DNA of 64,000 nt from Ixodes scapularis. Lineage: Eukaryota > Arthropoda > Arachnida > Ixodida > Ixodidae. This document shows, one piece after another, positions 54,654 to 64,000 of the stretch; within the stretch, counting starts at the first letter, position 1, and each line of letters starts with the position of its first letter. Location of the stretch: NCBI RefSeq assembly GCF_016920785.2, contig NW_024609836.1, positions 65,141,930 through 65,205,929 on the forward strand, written 5' to 3'. The translations under genes and the position numbers were made by a program. The notes below the pieces were generated by a model. The model did not search any database and had not been told where the DNA came from. It saw nothing but the letters and a program-made list of their open reading frames with translations.

Positions 54654-55976
54654 CTGAAAGTTTAATGTTGGTTATAACTAGCAACACTTAAGAATACTAG
54701 CCGCGTTGTAATCACTCGTACCCGCGTAATACAGTACACATTGCCCACAGCCTGGTAATCTTTTTCTATGGGATTTAAGATAAGCTGTGGAATTCGCAAG
54801 TATGCCGCTTCTACACCGATGCGGGTGCTGTGGATAAATCAAACTTTGCTTATTGGCATGACCACAATACAAACAAAGCATTGTTCCTCAAAACAACGCT
54901 ATTGAGAGCCTAGCATTTCGATTCCTGATTTAATGTAAGCTCGAGTGTTTCATAGCACATTGGTATCGTTGCAGGAATAAAAATCAATGGATTTGAATTG
55001 TTCTTGATGGTGCACTAGCAGTGTAGGGAGAACTATGGACCGCGATGATTGGGATAAGATTGGGGAAAGCAGTTGAAAAAGTTAATGTGATAAAAGCTAT
55101 ATCATCTCTCTGTGCGACTATCATCTTAAATATTGGCGAAGATAGCATGCCAGTGCCGGTATTTGACAAACATTGCCGACGTATAGCAGCGAAATGAGCC
55201 GAATGAACTCTACCTCGACCCTAAGTCAATTCACGGTGAAAGGAAAGTACTGGATACACAGAAACAGACATAATACAAACGTGAGGTCACGGCGAGTTAA
55301 CACTTGTGATAGTAATAATAAAGATAATGATAATAATCTGCGTTTTCAAGGTGCACTGGGTGGCTCAAAACGCTAGGCAGTAAGGTAAGTGGCCCATTAA
55401 GCGTGAGCGTCTGTCAGCCTACCACCCAGTGGTTTAGCCGATGATAGCGCTCTTCTAGCAATATTAGAATCGGCGTGAACACGCGCGCTCGGCACTGCGT
55501 GATTGGCCTCATCGGCTTGTAGCATCGGTTTAACGTGAAACAAAAGAAGGTAAAACTTTCTATTCTTTAGATGTTCCCGGTCACGCACGTTAGTTCATCC
55601 TATTTCCGAAAGGTGATGCGGAGCGATGCCGCTTTGGGGACTCAAAGATCAATATGGAGGAGGGGGGAGGGGCCCAGTACGCGAAGCACATAAGTTGGAG
55701 AAGCGTTTCCGGTACTGCAGCATAACTTGAACTGAACAGATTCATTTTCCAATATTCGTTCAATAAAGAAGGAAAATGTATAACAAATGCGATTTCCTAA
55801 TGCGTAAAAGGCGCTTTTCAACTTATGTTTTTCCGAAATCTGGGCAAGACCTCGACTTTGCATTAACGCTAAAAAAAAAAAAGGAAGTTTTGCTTTCGTG
55901 GCAATTGCAAAGTTTTTTTAAAGGAAACGATCCGCAAAAAAATGTCTACATCCGATAACCGAAACAGAATAAGGAA
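54654..55976. other. no supported gene
   Basis: Spacer or intron. Nothing is recognised. Confidence 0.3.
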
Positions 55977-56489
55977 CAATAGACCCTTTCCGAAAATCCG
56001 TCTGGCCACTTTGATCACTATCATCATCTGTGGAAAGGCATTTGTGCCATACCGATGGCGGCCTTCTAGTCACTGATAAAGGAAAACGTTGAAGATGCTC
56101 CTAAGCGAATGATGTGATGCCTGTACATTCGGAGGGTTTGTAAGACACGACGAAGGAATGGAACACAAGAGCTACGTAAGCGTTCATTTCTAACTCAGAT
56201 TCAGTCAACCTGTGGGAGGCACACAATCGGCTATAAAGCCCTTCGGTGTATAGAATGTTCTCGAGGCATCTGTGTAAGTTGAAGTTTTGTTCTGACTGCA
56301 AGTTCTTGGGCACCATCGAACTGAAAGTGATCGAGAAAGAACTCACATTGAACAATTGCTCGCGTGTTAATGCCGTTGACTTGCAAAAGTGACGGTGCCG
56401 ACACAAGTTCATTTCCACCATTGATATGGCAAAACCTAAACTGCTATTCCAACCACCAGATGACACTGAATTTAGGAAAGGGTCTATTG
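55977..56489. mobile_element. 513-bp element with 15-bp perfect termini
   Basis: CAATAGACCCTTTCC (55977-55991) and its exact reverse complement (56475-56489) bound the element. The interior carries an uninterrupted minus-strand frame (56101-56511) that reads through the right terminus. A transposase is not recognised. Confidence 0.7.
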
Positions 56490-56511
56490 CGACGTAGGTA
56501 GAGACCATCAA
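56101..56511 (-). CDS. unrecognised 136-codon frame inside a terminal-repeat element
   Basis: The frame reads YVAIDPFLNSVSSGGWNSS near its start, with later RCLENILYTEGLYSRLC and FVVSYKPSECTG. It has a protein-like composition with five cysteines after the first methionines and no low-complexity runs. The first eight or so codons lie at or outside the terminus, so a later methionine (MVEMNLCRHRHFC) would be the start if the frame belongs to the element. No known family is recognised. Confidence 0.35.
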   Translation of the reverse strand: MMVSTYVAIDPFLNSVSSGGWNSSLGFAISMVEMNLCRHRHFCKSTALTREQLFNVSSFSITFSSMVPKNLQSEQNFNLHRCLENILYTEGLYSRLCASHRLTESELEMNAYVALVFHSFVVSYKPSECTGITSFA

Positions 56512-56721
56512 GTGCTCTCGGAAATGGGAGTTATTTGATTTTTTGACGCATTAAACGGGGCTTTACTCATTGGCAGATCTACTTCCTCAGGCTGTCGAGT
56601 ACACGGATTTCTTAAGCTTAATACACCGGTAGATTCCGTCCTACAATATTATATTAACATTTTTTTTTTCTCTTTTTAAAATAATATCTTTACACGGTTC
56701 CTGACTTTAGCATACTATATA

Positions 56722-57631
56722 CAAAGGGTGCTTCCAGAAACGCGGGAAAAATCGCCCCTGCGAAAACCATGCATCACACACAAATAAGGTAGTTTGCCTT
56801 AAAATTCCCATGAAAGAGAATGACTTGCTCTCATTATAATTGGGAAGTAATTAATTTTGAGTAATTACATTGGTAATTATTGATCTTAAAGCCACAGTTT
56901 CATGTAGAATCGGGCTGGGCATCATCGAAAACTGCTAAATATACTTACATTAGAATTATATAAGCCACGCGCAACATTTTACGCCGTTCCGAATAAGAAA
57001 GCTCAATCTGAACGCGTTTCTGGGTTTCAGTTTCTTATCGGAGCGCATCTACGCGCGGGCAGTCCCGCCCCCCGTGTCTAAAACGCGCAACGTGCGTTTG
57101 CCGCCTCGCATCGCAAGTAGAAGAGCCTACATAAGAAGGCCTCCGGAGTGTCACCTTAGGTTTGTCATTTTGACGCCGGCGCCAGTGTACAGGTGCACCT
57201 TTACGTGCGATGCGTGGCGGCGCACGCACGTACGTTGCGCGTTTCAGACACGCGGGGCGGGGTTGCCCGCGCGTACAATTCGCACCGATAAGAAACCGAA
57301 ACCCTAAAACGGGCCCAGATTGAGTTTTTTTTTCTTCTTTATGTTTTTGGAACGCCATAAAATGTACCGATTGGCTTATATAATTGTAATGTGGGTACAT
57401 TTAGTAGTTTTCGATGATGCCCAGAAAGATTCTAATTGAAGCCATCGCTTAAAGATCAGTGATTAACACGTTAATTACAGTAAATTGTTTATTATTACCT
57501 CACTATATTCAACGCTCATAATGTTCCTTAATGGGCCCTTTGACACAGAGCACTACGGCATAAACGTTTTCGCCCTGTGATGCATAGTTTTTGCCGGACC
57601 GGATTCTTCCCTTGTTTCCGGAAGCACCCTG
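56722..57631. mobile_element. 910-bp near-palindromic fold-back element
   Basis: The arms run from 56722 to about 57130 and from about 57200 to 57631 and are inverted copies almost end to end. The left end CAAAGGGTGCTTCCAGAAAC and the right end in reverse complement CAGGGTGCTTCCGGAAAC are each flanked by TA. Inner landmarks in both arms are GCATCATCGAAAACT, AATTATATAAGCC, GTTTCTTATCGG, ACGCGCGGGCA, CGTGTCT and AACGCGCAACGT. The unpaired centre is about 70 bp. Overlapping frames on both strands (57035-57400, 57074-57307) are mirror products. Confidence 0.9.
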
Positions 57632-58146
57632 TATAGTGTAGCATTTGATGTTTTCCCCACGTAATAATTGTTTGAAAAATATAGGTATAAAATGGAGTAA
57701 GTTAAAAGTAGGATGCCTAAATTAATTGTGAGATTGGAGAAAACAGTGCAGATTTGTCTATATTATCCATCCATGGCCCCCGATACCGTACGTAGCTTTT
57801 GATACGGATACATGACTACACCATAGCGTTCCAGAATAAACAACCGGTTGCAATTAAAACCGATTTGAGCGCTACCCTGCACACCAGTTATGAATCGTTA
57901 CGGTAATTGTGCTGACCTGAATAAAACAAGTTTGGAGACAGTAGGTCGCTTTAAGAGCTTTCCTATTCGTAAATTTATCGAAACGGGTGTAGCTGATATA
58001 CAGTCGTTAACTCAGCAATTTTTTTTTATTTCAGGGTTAAATAGATGTTTACTGCATCTCTGCGAGTAGGCGTAAGAAACGATTAGTGATTGTTGCTACA
58101 AACGTTGCGGTACGCTATGCACATGAGTGCTTGCATCTCTCCTTAC
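57632..58146. other. intron-like spacer
   Basis: No exon or repeat is recognised between the fold-back element and the Kunitz-like exon. Confidence 0.3.
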
Positions 58147-58341
58147 CTGGTTGAGGTAAACATTTTTGATGGCACAGCGCTAGAGTCGTGTAATACCCCC
58201 AACTGCGACACTCTTCCCTCAGCCTAGATGGCGAACATCCTCTTGTCCTGTTGTAAGTGTAAACCGTAAAATCATCTCTAAGGTATTGGGCAGGCGGCTT
58301 TTCGCATTTTGGATATAGAACGTCGTGGTCAATGGGGCTCG
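58147..58341 (-). CDS. Kunitz-like domain exon
   Basis: The acceptor TTTATTTCTGCAG ends at 58342, the donor CCAG|GTAAGG follows 58147, and the 195-nt exon is phase 1-1. It reads SPIDHDVLYPKCEKPPAQYL, then RDDFTVYTYNRTRGCSPS and RLREECRSWGYYTTLALC, HQKC. The order C-EKPP, (F/Y)xYxxxxxxC, C, C-x3-C follows the Kunitz/BPTI fold. Spacing is C-x22-C-x8-C-x11-C-x3-C, so the second cysteine of the usual six, in the inhibitory loop, is missing and the fourth is unpaired within this exon. Tick salivary and gut secretions carry many divergent Kunitz proteins. A signal-peptide exon was not found upstream and may lie beyond the window. Classical trypsin inhibition is unlikely without the loop cysteine. 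Confidence 0.7.
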
Positions 58342-60671
58342 CTGCAGAAATAAAATACAAACAGAAATCTCAAAAACGGTTAGGATTCTCTTGGGAAAAA
58401 ATCGGTGTTCGATTATCAAATTTACATTTTGTGCTACTATTCCCAACAATATGCCTAAAGCTTTTTTTTTTTTTTTTTTGTTTCGGTGCATAAAAACACA
58501 TTTTTAGGTTGCGAAGAGCGAATGTTCGTGAGGCGGCAGCACATACGTAAATTATCCGCTGGCCCTCGGAGACTCAAATCTTGTTTGAAACAGGTTCAAA
58601 AAATATTAACAGCACGTTTAAGGCGCTAGAAACACACAACCTTAACGTCATGTGTTGTGTGCGGTATACCAAATTCACAGGCACCAGCGATTGCGTTTTT
58701 AACGTGCTTATTCAATAAAAGCGAATTATTAGAAGGCCCACTCGCGTCAGTTCCACTCCTAAAGCTGAAATAATATTTGGGACGGAGTATGAATTCGTAC
58801 TGAAGGCAGATTCATTTATTGTGTAACGGGCCGTGAAATTATGTTCAATATTATTTTATTCACTCTACACAACCTTACTAAAGCGGCATCCCCCACCGCA
58901 CACCAGGAGCTATTTATTCTACCTCAATACGCTACTGACCTACTAATGGCGCTTTTGTCCACGAGAATATTTCACTTGCAGAACAGTGTTTTTTTTCTTT
59001 CCTGCCTTTTTTTTTGCAAAGTTGTACCTTAATGCGGTCACACACTTAAAATAGTGGTCGTCATTTGGGGTAATTCCGTAGTGTACGGCTTATGGACTGG
59101 GCACTAAAGCTCAGCCTATACTCAGATAGAATGAATGCTCAGTCGCAGATTGAGTGAGGGCTCATAATAAAATACTGCGTGGCTGTAATCGATGGACCGG
59201 AACCATATCCGGAGCATATCTTTTGCCCTCTTTAATGTCAACCCTAACAGATAAAGAGCATAAAACAAGTATACGTATAAAACAAATTGTGAAGGGACAA
59301 TACAGAATTTTTATTAGACCCTGATTTTTGGACCTTTTCGCATCTGTATCATTTTGTTCCTTCTCATCGGGGTCACGCACTGGTGTTTTTCAGTGCCAGA
59401 GACGTCCACCACGAAGAATGCTGGATATGTAACTTTTACGTGTTAAAAAAATCGACCCCGTACAAATTTATAGATACATTTTTATGCACAATGGAGCGCA
59501 CTGAAGATTGAAATTCTCACTGTTTCAGAGGTCGTGTTTTTACAATTTCAATTTTACAGTTAAAAAGACAAACTAGCGAGCAAAAAAAATTATATATCTT
59601 AATTGCAAGATATCATTTGAATCATTTTTTTTGAATATATAAAACCAATTCCAGTACCAAGTAAAGGGAAGTAACGAGAACCAAAGGTGACAAAAAATCT
59701 GCCTAAGAATTAAGCTCTTTTTGTTGCTATAGAGGGAGAGGATTTCCAGATTTAAATTACGCCTTTTAATTAGGGCAATCTTAGTTTGTTAACCTTCACT
59801 GCAAGACCAGACGAGTAGGAAGGCAATGTGAGGCTCCCGATTCTTTGAGAATCAGGGCAGACACACTGGACAAAACTACAGATGTTTACGAGAGCGAGTG
59901 AAAGCAAATCGCTCTAAGGGACGGCCATGATCCGTCCTTCCCGTTCCATCATTTCAAACAGTTCCTCGAATAAAAACAATTAGGTTAAACCTCGCGTGCA
60001 TTTTTGTGGGCTCTGCCTTCTCTTTCATTCTCACGTTACTGACTGACGACTGCCGAGCATCAGACTAAGGTTATCCACTGTTTCAAGCACGCTACATCTC
60101 TTGCGATTTAAACGTTTTGGTAATGAGTTATACGAAACTCTGTTCAGTAGCAACCAGATATTTATTGTAAGTTTGGTAATTTTTTCGGGTTCTCTCATTA
60201 ATGTATCTCCAAAGATATTTTAAATAAAAGTGATTTCACGTTTTCCCGGTCTCAAAAAGTATATATCTTTCATACGGAAATTGTGGAGCTCGCTGTAAGC
60301 GGGCGTTCAACGCTTTAGTGAATTCACAATTCAGTGAAACATGAAGGCATTACGTCAATTTCAACAATATATTTCCTAAGGCAAAAATGCAAACTTGTTC
60401 GTTTAGAAACAGTAAAGCCATCCAGGGTAAATCTTAGTTTCTTCACAACAATAAATCAATTTCGTTAGCATATATAATATACATCATGCTTTTTCAAGCA
60501 ACATTACTTTTGATTTTTGTACTTTAATGTAGTTATTTTAATCCATTGATTAAAAATGGTGATTGACAATTCAAATCTAAGGTAATTCTTTCATGACTGC
60601 TGGTTGGCTACCCTAAAAAATAATGATTGCGAACGATATTTTTGTTAATTTTTTGTGCTTCAGTTTTTGAG
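58342..60671. other. upstream of the Kunitz-like exon, no further exon found
   Basis: I looked on the minus strand for a hydrophobic phase-1 signal exon ending in GT and found none convincing. The stretch is AT-rich with poly-T at 58461-58479. Confidence 0.3.
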
Positions 60672-60820
60672 CTGACCCACATGAATATCCGCACAGTTCC
60701 CCTGAAGTATTAATAAAATCAGCTGTTTGGCGCTTCCAGCCACACGCCACGTGAAACGCCTCTACTGGAAGACGCGAAATACATAATTTATTTTCAAAAA
60801 CATAATTAACAAAAACAAAG
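60672..60820. repeat. direct repeat F, copy 1
   Basis: CTGACCCACATGAATATCCG, CACAGTT, a CTTAAAA-like AATAAAATCAGCT and CCACGTGAAACGCCTCTAC correspond in order to 61130-61270. Copies are about 455 bp apart and diverged. Confidence 0.5.
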
Positions 60821-61124
60821 TACCATTAAAGCTCTGAGTTTCCTTTCAATTACTGTAAAACACCGCTGTATCATTTTTTTTTCAGCGTTTGGACCCATTT
60901 TTTTTGTCGGACATTTTAGTCCGCTTTGCTAGGGACATTTATTGAAAACCCACAACGTGGTATAGTCGTCTCGAGCTTGAGTAAAAACAATCGCTCTTGA
61001 GTAAATATTCGCTATATGTGGTAAGGTATGTTGGGAGGTATGGAACAAAATGTAGTGGCGATGCTTTAATTGACATCGAGCACGCGTGTCGGGGTGTGTC
61101 TCGTTGCTTTGTTTTGTGGTACAG

Positions 61125-61275
61125 TATTTCAGCTGTCCTACATGATTATTCACACAGTTTCTCTTGGATATTCTTAAAACCAGCTATTCTGTGACTCCTG
61201 CCACCTAATAATCGTCATGTAAACCGGCTCTACCGACAAAAACCAAATATAAAATATTTTCTAGAAAAAAAAAAC
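61125..61275. repeat. direct repeat F, copy 2
   Basis: CTGTCCTACATGATTATTCA, CACAGTT, TTCTTAAAACCAGCTATTC and GTCATGTAAACCGGCTCTAC match copy 1 in order and orientation. Confidence 0.5.
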
Positions 61276-64000
61276 ATTTTCTGAAAAAATAAATTTGTTT
61301 GGCAGTTTTAGCAGGCTGGTGAAAAGCAAACTTATGGAGCTAACTCACATACGGTTCCCTAGAGGGATTAGGCTGTGTACTGTCATGTGTAGATGTTATT
61401 TTACGGTTCACTAACTCCCGTATCAGCAAGTTACACTCTCACACGCGCGTAGTATCATCATGTGCCATTGCAGTACACAAAAAATAAGATTGATAGAAAC
61501 TGGCTGCGAGGTCATGTGTACTACCCAAAACGTTTAGTGTCCATCTCAAAGCGGAACGACGTTGCCTTGTTCCACTTAGCCAGATTTAAAACCAAGGTTA
61601 GAAAGAATTTAAAACAAAGGCATCCGTTACTGCTTGTGTGGGAAGCGCTTTTGAGTAAATAATTGCTATAAATTTCGGCATGTCCGCCAGTAAAGGTAGT
61701 CCCTATTTTAAATTTTTCTTTACTTTAATCAAGACATAGCAGCTCGGCCCGCGCCCATTGTCAAGGTTACTTCGAAATAGGAATCATTGTTAGTATTACC
61801 TCGCCGTGTGTTTGTAAAAAAAAAAAAAGATATATTGTTTCGTGAACTTTGAATGGTAAATAGTGCGTCATACCTGAAAAGAATTGAGCAGGGTTCACCT
61901 TGAGAACGTTTTACGTATTGGTTTACGTATTGCTTAACAATTCTTATTGTTTTCTGGACTACGATCTCCAGGTGCAAGAAGCTTATCACGACGTAGAGCT
62001 CCTAAGCTCTGCGTCACGAAAAAATGGATTGTTCTTTAGCAGCCCTTTTTTTTTCTGAAGATTTTGACGCCGTAGGGATCGTGCCCAGTTCTGGCTACAC
62101 AAATTAAAAAAAAGGCGGTTTCCTCAAATTTTGTTTCCAAAGGTTGCGTGAAATAATCCATCAACGCAGAAGGATTGGAGAAATTATAATGTCCAAAAAC
62201 CAGTTTCAGCTACTAAGCTTAAATTTAGTTCTACATCAAATTTTATTAAGACTGCAATTAAAGCTTCTCTAGAGTTGATCTTGGTGGAATTTCATTCTAA
62301 ATGGTAGCACAATTTCAAAATATTTTTAGATGAAGTAGATTATCGATGTAATATTTTTTATGCCTGTCAATAACGTAGATTTAGAGTCTATTAAGAAAAT
62401 TCAACTTCAACAAATTTATTCACTCTATTTATGTGAAGCTAACATAACAACGCATTTCGTACGGGTTCTGAGCTCAGCTCGCTGGGTATCGGAACGTTCG
62501 TTCTGCGTGTGTTTCGCTGATGCGTTCCTGTCGCTCGAGTCTTTCTTTTTAATATCTCTTGTCTCGGCAGGGCCACAATGCATGTAATAAATAGTTACAG
62601 ACTAATCTAAATTAACACAAACACATTTTGTGTGCCAAGCAATACAAAAATTTGCGGCTTTGTGTAAACTTTATATTGCTTCACTCGAACCAAAGCTTTA
62701 ATTTAAAGCGAGGCTTTATTTCAAACAAACCATCTTTGCTATTCAAAGTTAGAAAGCAATACTGGAATATCGCTTGCGGAAAGACATTATATGATGTATT
62801 TTTTACACCTGTAGCATACGATCACCGCATTGGGCCCGTTCCGTGCCGTGTGAGTCCCGCAATCCGGAGACGGCCATCCTACCTAGTGTACGTGGCGCTG
62901 CTGGTACTGCTCCGGAACTTGGCTGTTCCTAGCGGCTTCGTTTGCTCGTTTGATAAAATTAGTGATAAAAACGTCAATGCAACCAAAATGTTCTGCACGT
63001 TTAGACTAGAAGACGGAATTACAGGCGGCCTTCGCCTGCCGCTGAAGCTCAATCAACTCAACAGCTATTTATTAAATATCGTGCGCGACCTGCCCGAAAA
63101 ACGAAACCGAAAGAGGTTAAGTCGGGAGGGCGAAAGCTTTCTCCCGTCTGCCTGGAGAAGGAGAAAAACGATTCGTTCCTCCCCTTTTCTCGTGTCCGCT
63201 TGGGGGCGCGTCAGTAGAAGGGAGGAAGACGCCCCGTTGCTACTTTTTTCGTCCATTTTTTCTTAGAGTGTAGTTCCTTTTTAATTCATTGTCGGAGAGA
63301 TTCATTGTTGGAGAGATTCGGCTTAAGGAAATAAATATTGTGGAATTAATTTCGAGACTGGAAAAGACACCGCTGAAGCCCAACAAAAGATTATTCTTTT
63401 GGTGTTGTTCCTGGCTCACGTCTTATTTACGGTTTAGTTACGGGAGTGAAATCTAAGGCCTTTTAAGCTACACTGGACCGTAGAATTCGAATCTACCTCG
63501 GGACCAACGAGGTAGAGGGCTTAGAGCGATAAACCGGGGTTCCGGTCTGCACTCGAAAGTGACCCCCCTAAGGCGGCTGCCATTGTACGCAAATTTGACC
63601 ACTCGTCACATCACCAAACCAAATACGTGACGTCACAGAGAAGATGGCAGCGCCCATGCAGCGGCTGGCCCCAGCTGGGTCGGAGCTTGTCGAATGCTTT
63701 GTTGGTTGTCGTTCGTCTCGGCGAGTTGATTTCAGACGCGGAAGCCTTCATATGAGGCCGGTCGAAAGCGACTTCAGAGTTCAAAGTGGTGTCTGACGTA
63801 GGTATAACGTGAAAATACGGAGGAAGAGTGTGCATTTCGCTGGTGACCGACGGGGATATTGGCACGGAAGAGAAAATCTGCCTTACGTTGCTCGGACCTC
63901 GGATTGATTCGGATACCGTTGGGATAAAACTTAAGGCGACGGTTCTGTGCACTGTTGACCATCGGAATCTTCGAGGTCTGCAGTGAAGCGCTTGCGATAT
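61276..64000. other. no supported gene
   Basis: A 212-codon plus frame (62628-63266) is heterogeneous in composition with no domain. The last 450 bp are GC-rich and contain ACGTGACGTCAC. No exon could be supported. Confidence 0.3.

Noticed and set aside
57035..57400. 121-codon basic minus frame
   Set aside because: It lies wholly inside the palindromic element and is mirrored by the 57074-57307 plus frame.
62628..63266. 212-codon plus frame, the longest in the right part
   Set aside because: No recognisable domain or signal peptide, abrupt composition change along its length, and no splice or homology support.
1..64000. CRISPR array, bacterial operons or an integrated virus
   Set aside because: No spacer-repeat pattern, no closely packed genes and no viral replicase or capsid motifs beyond ordinary retrotransposon RT and RNase H.

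Overview
This window looks like nuclear DNA of a chelicerate, most probably a hard tick. That reading is an inference. It rests on very sparse coding made of short phase-1 exons for small secreted peptides (a Dumpy-type EGF peptide and a Kunitz-like domain), tRNA-derived SINE-like repeats, a TTAGG-type arthropod telomere-like tract, and a dense crowd of short inverted-repeat transposons. There is no bacterial-style gene packing, no rRNA and no CRISPR array. Most open frames are chance frames or decayed transposon coding.

The most interesting host content is a pair of minus-strand secreted-peptide genes. Each begins with a near-identical 49-nt signal-peptide exon (23647-23695 and 43831-43879), preceded by a conserved 5'UTR exon and a short intron. 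Gene 1 continues to a cysteine-rich exon (17269-17343) and an EGF-like exon (12511-12641). Gene 2 continues to an unrelated cysteine-free, acidic, helix-like exon (34614-34798) with a stop and polyadenylation signal. Several non-coding blocks lie in the same order between the exons of both genes, so this is a segmental duplication whose signal exon was kept while the mature product differs completely. A third host locus is a Kunitz-like exon (58147-58341, minus) with a possible terminal exon near 54.6 kb.

Layout. 0-1.4 kb: non-LTR retrotransposon endonuclease (minus). 2.3-2.7 kb: MITE. 3.5-4.3 kb: eight-copy 94-bp satellite. 4.6-11.9 kb: SINE, dispersed repeats and several fold-back elements. 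12.5-23.9 kb: gene 1, with its introns invaded by a non-LTR fragment, a Harbinger element still carrying a transposase first exon, a Ty3/gypsy remnant with an LTR, and a Harbinger-like MITE. 26-32 kb: hairpins, a 304-bp tRNA-Thr-like tandem array with an inverted junction, and a fold-back element. 34.5-44.1 kb: gene 2, with an intron holding a THAP fragment, a gypsy integrase tail and a 3.65-kb CACTG-ended element. 44.8-50.2 kb: non-LTR fragments, a telomere-like tract, a poly-G tract with palindromic repeats, a 2.6-kb non-LTR element with a recognisable reverse transcriptase, and a second copy of the 2.3-kb MITE. 50-64 kb: sparse, with two inverted-repeat elements (one a 910-bp near-palindrome) and the Kunitz-like exon.

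Limits: gene models were spliced by eye from splice-site consensus and reading phase. Transposon family names are recognitions from motifs and terminal sequences, not database matches.
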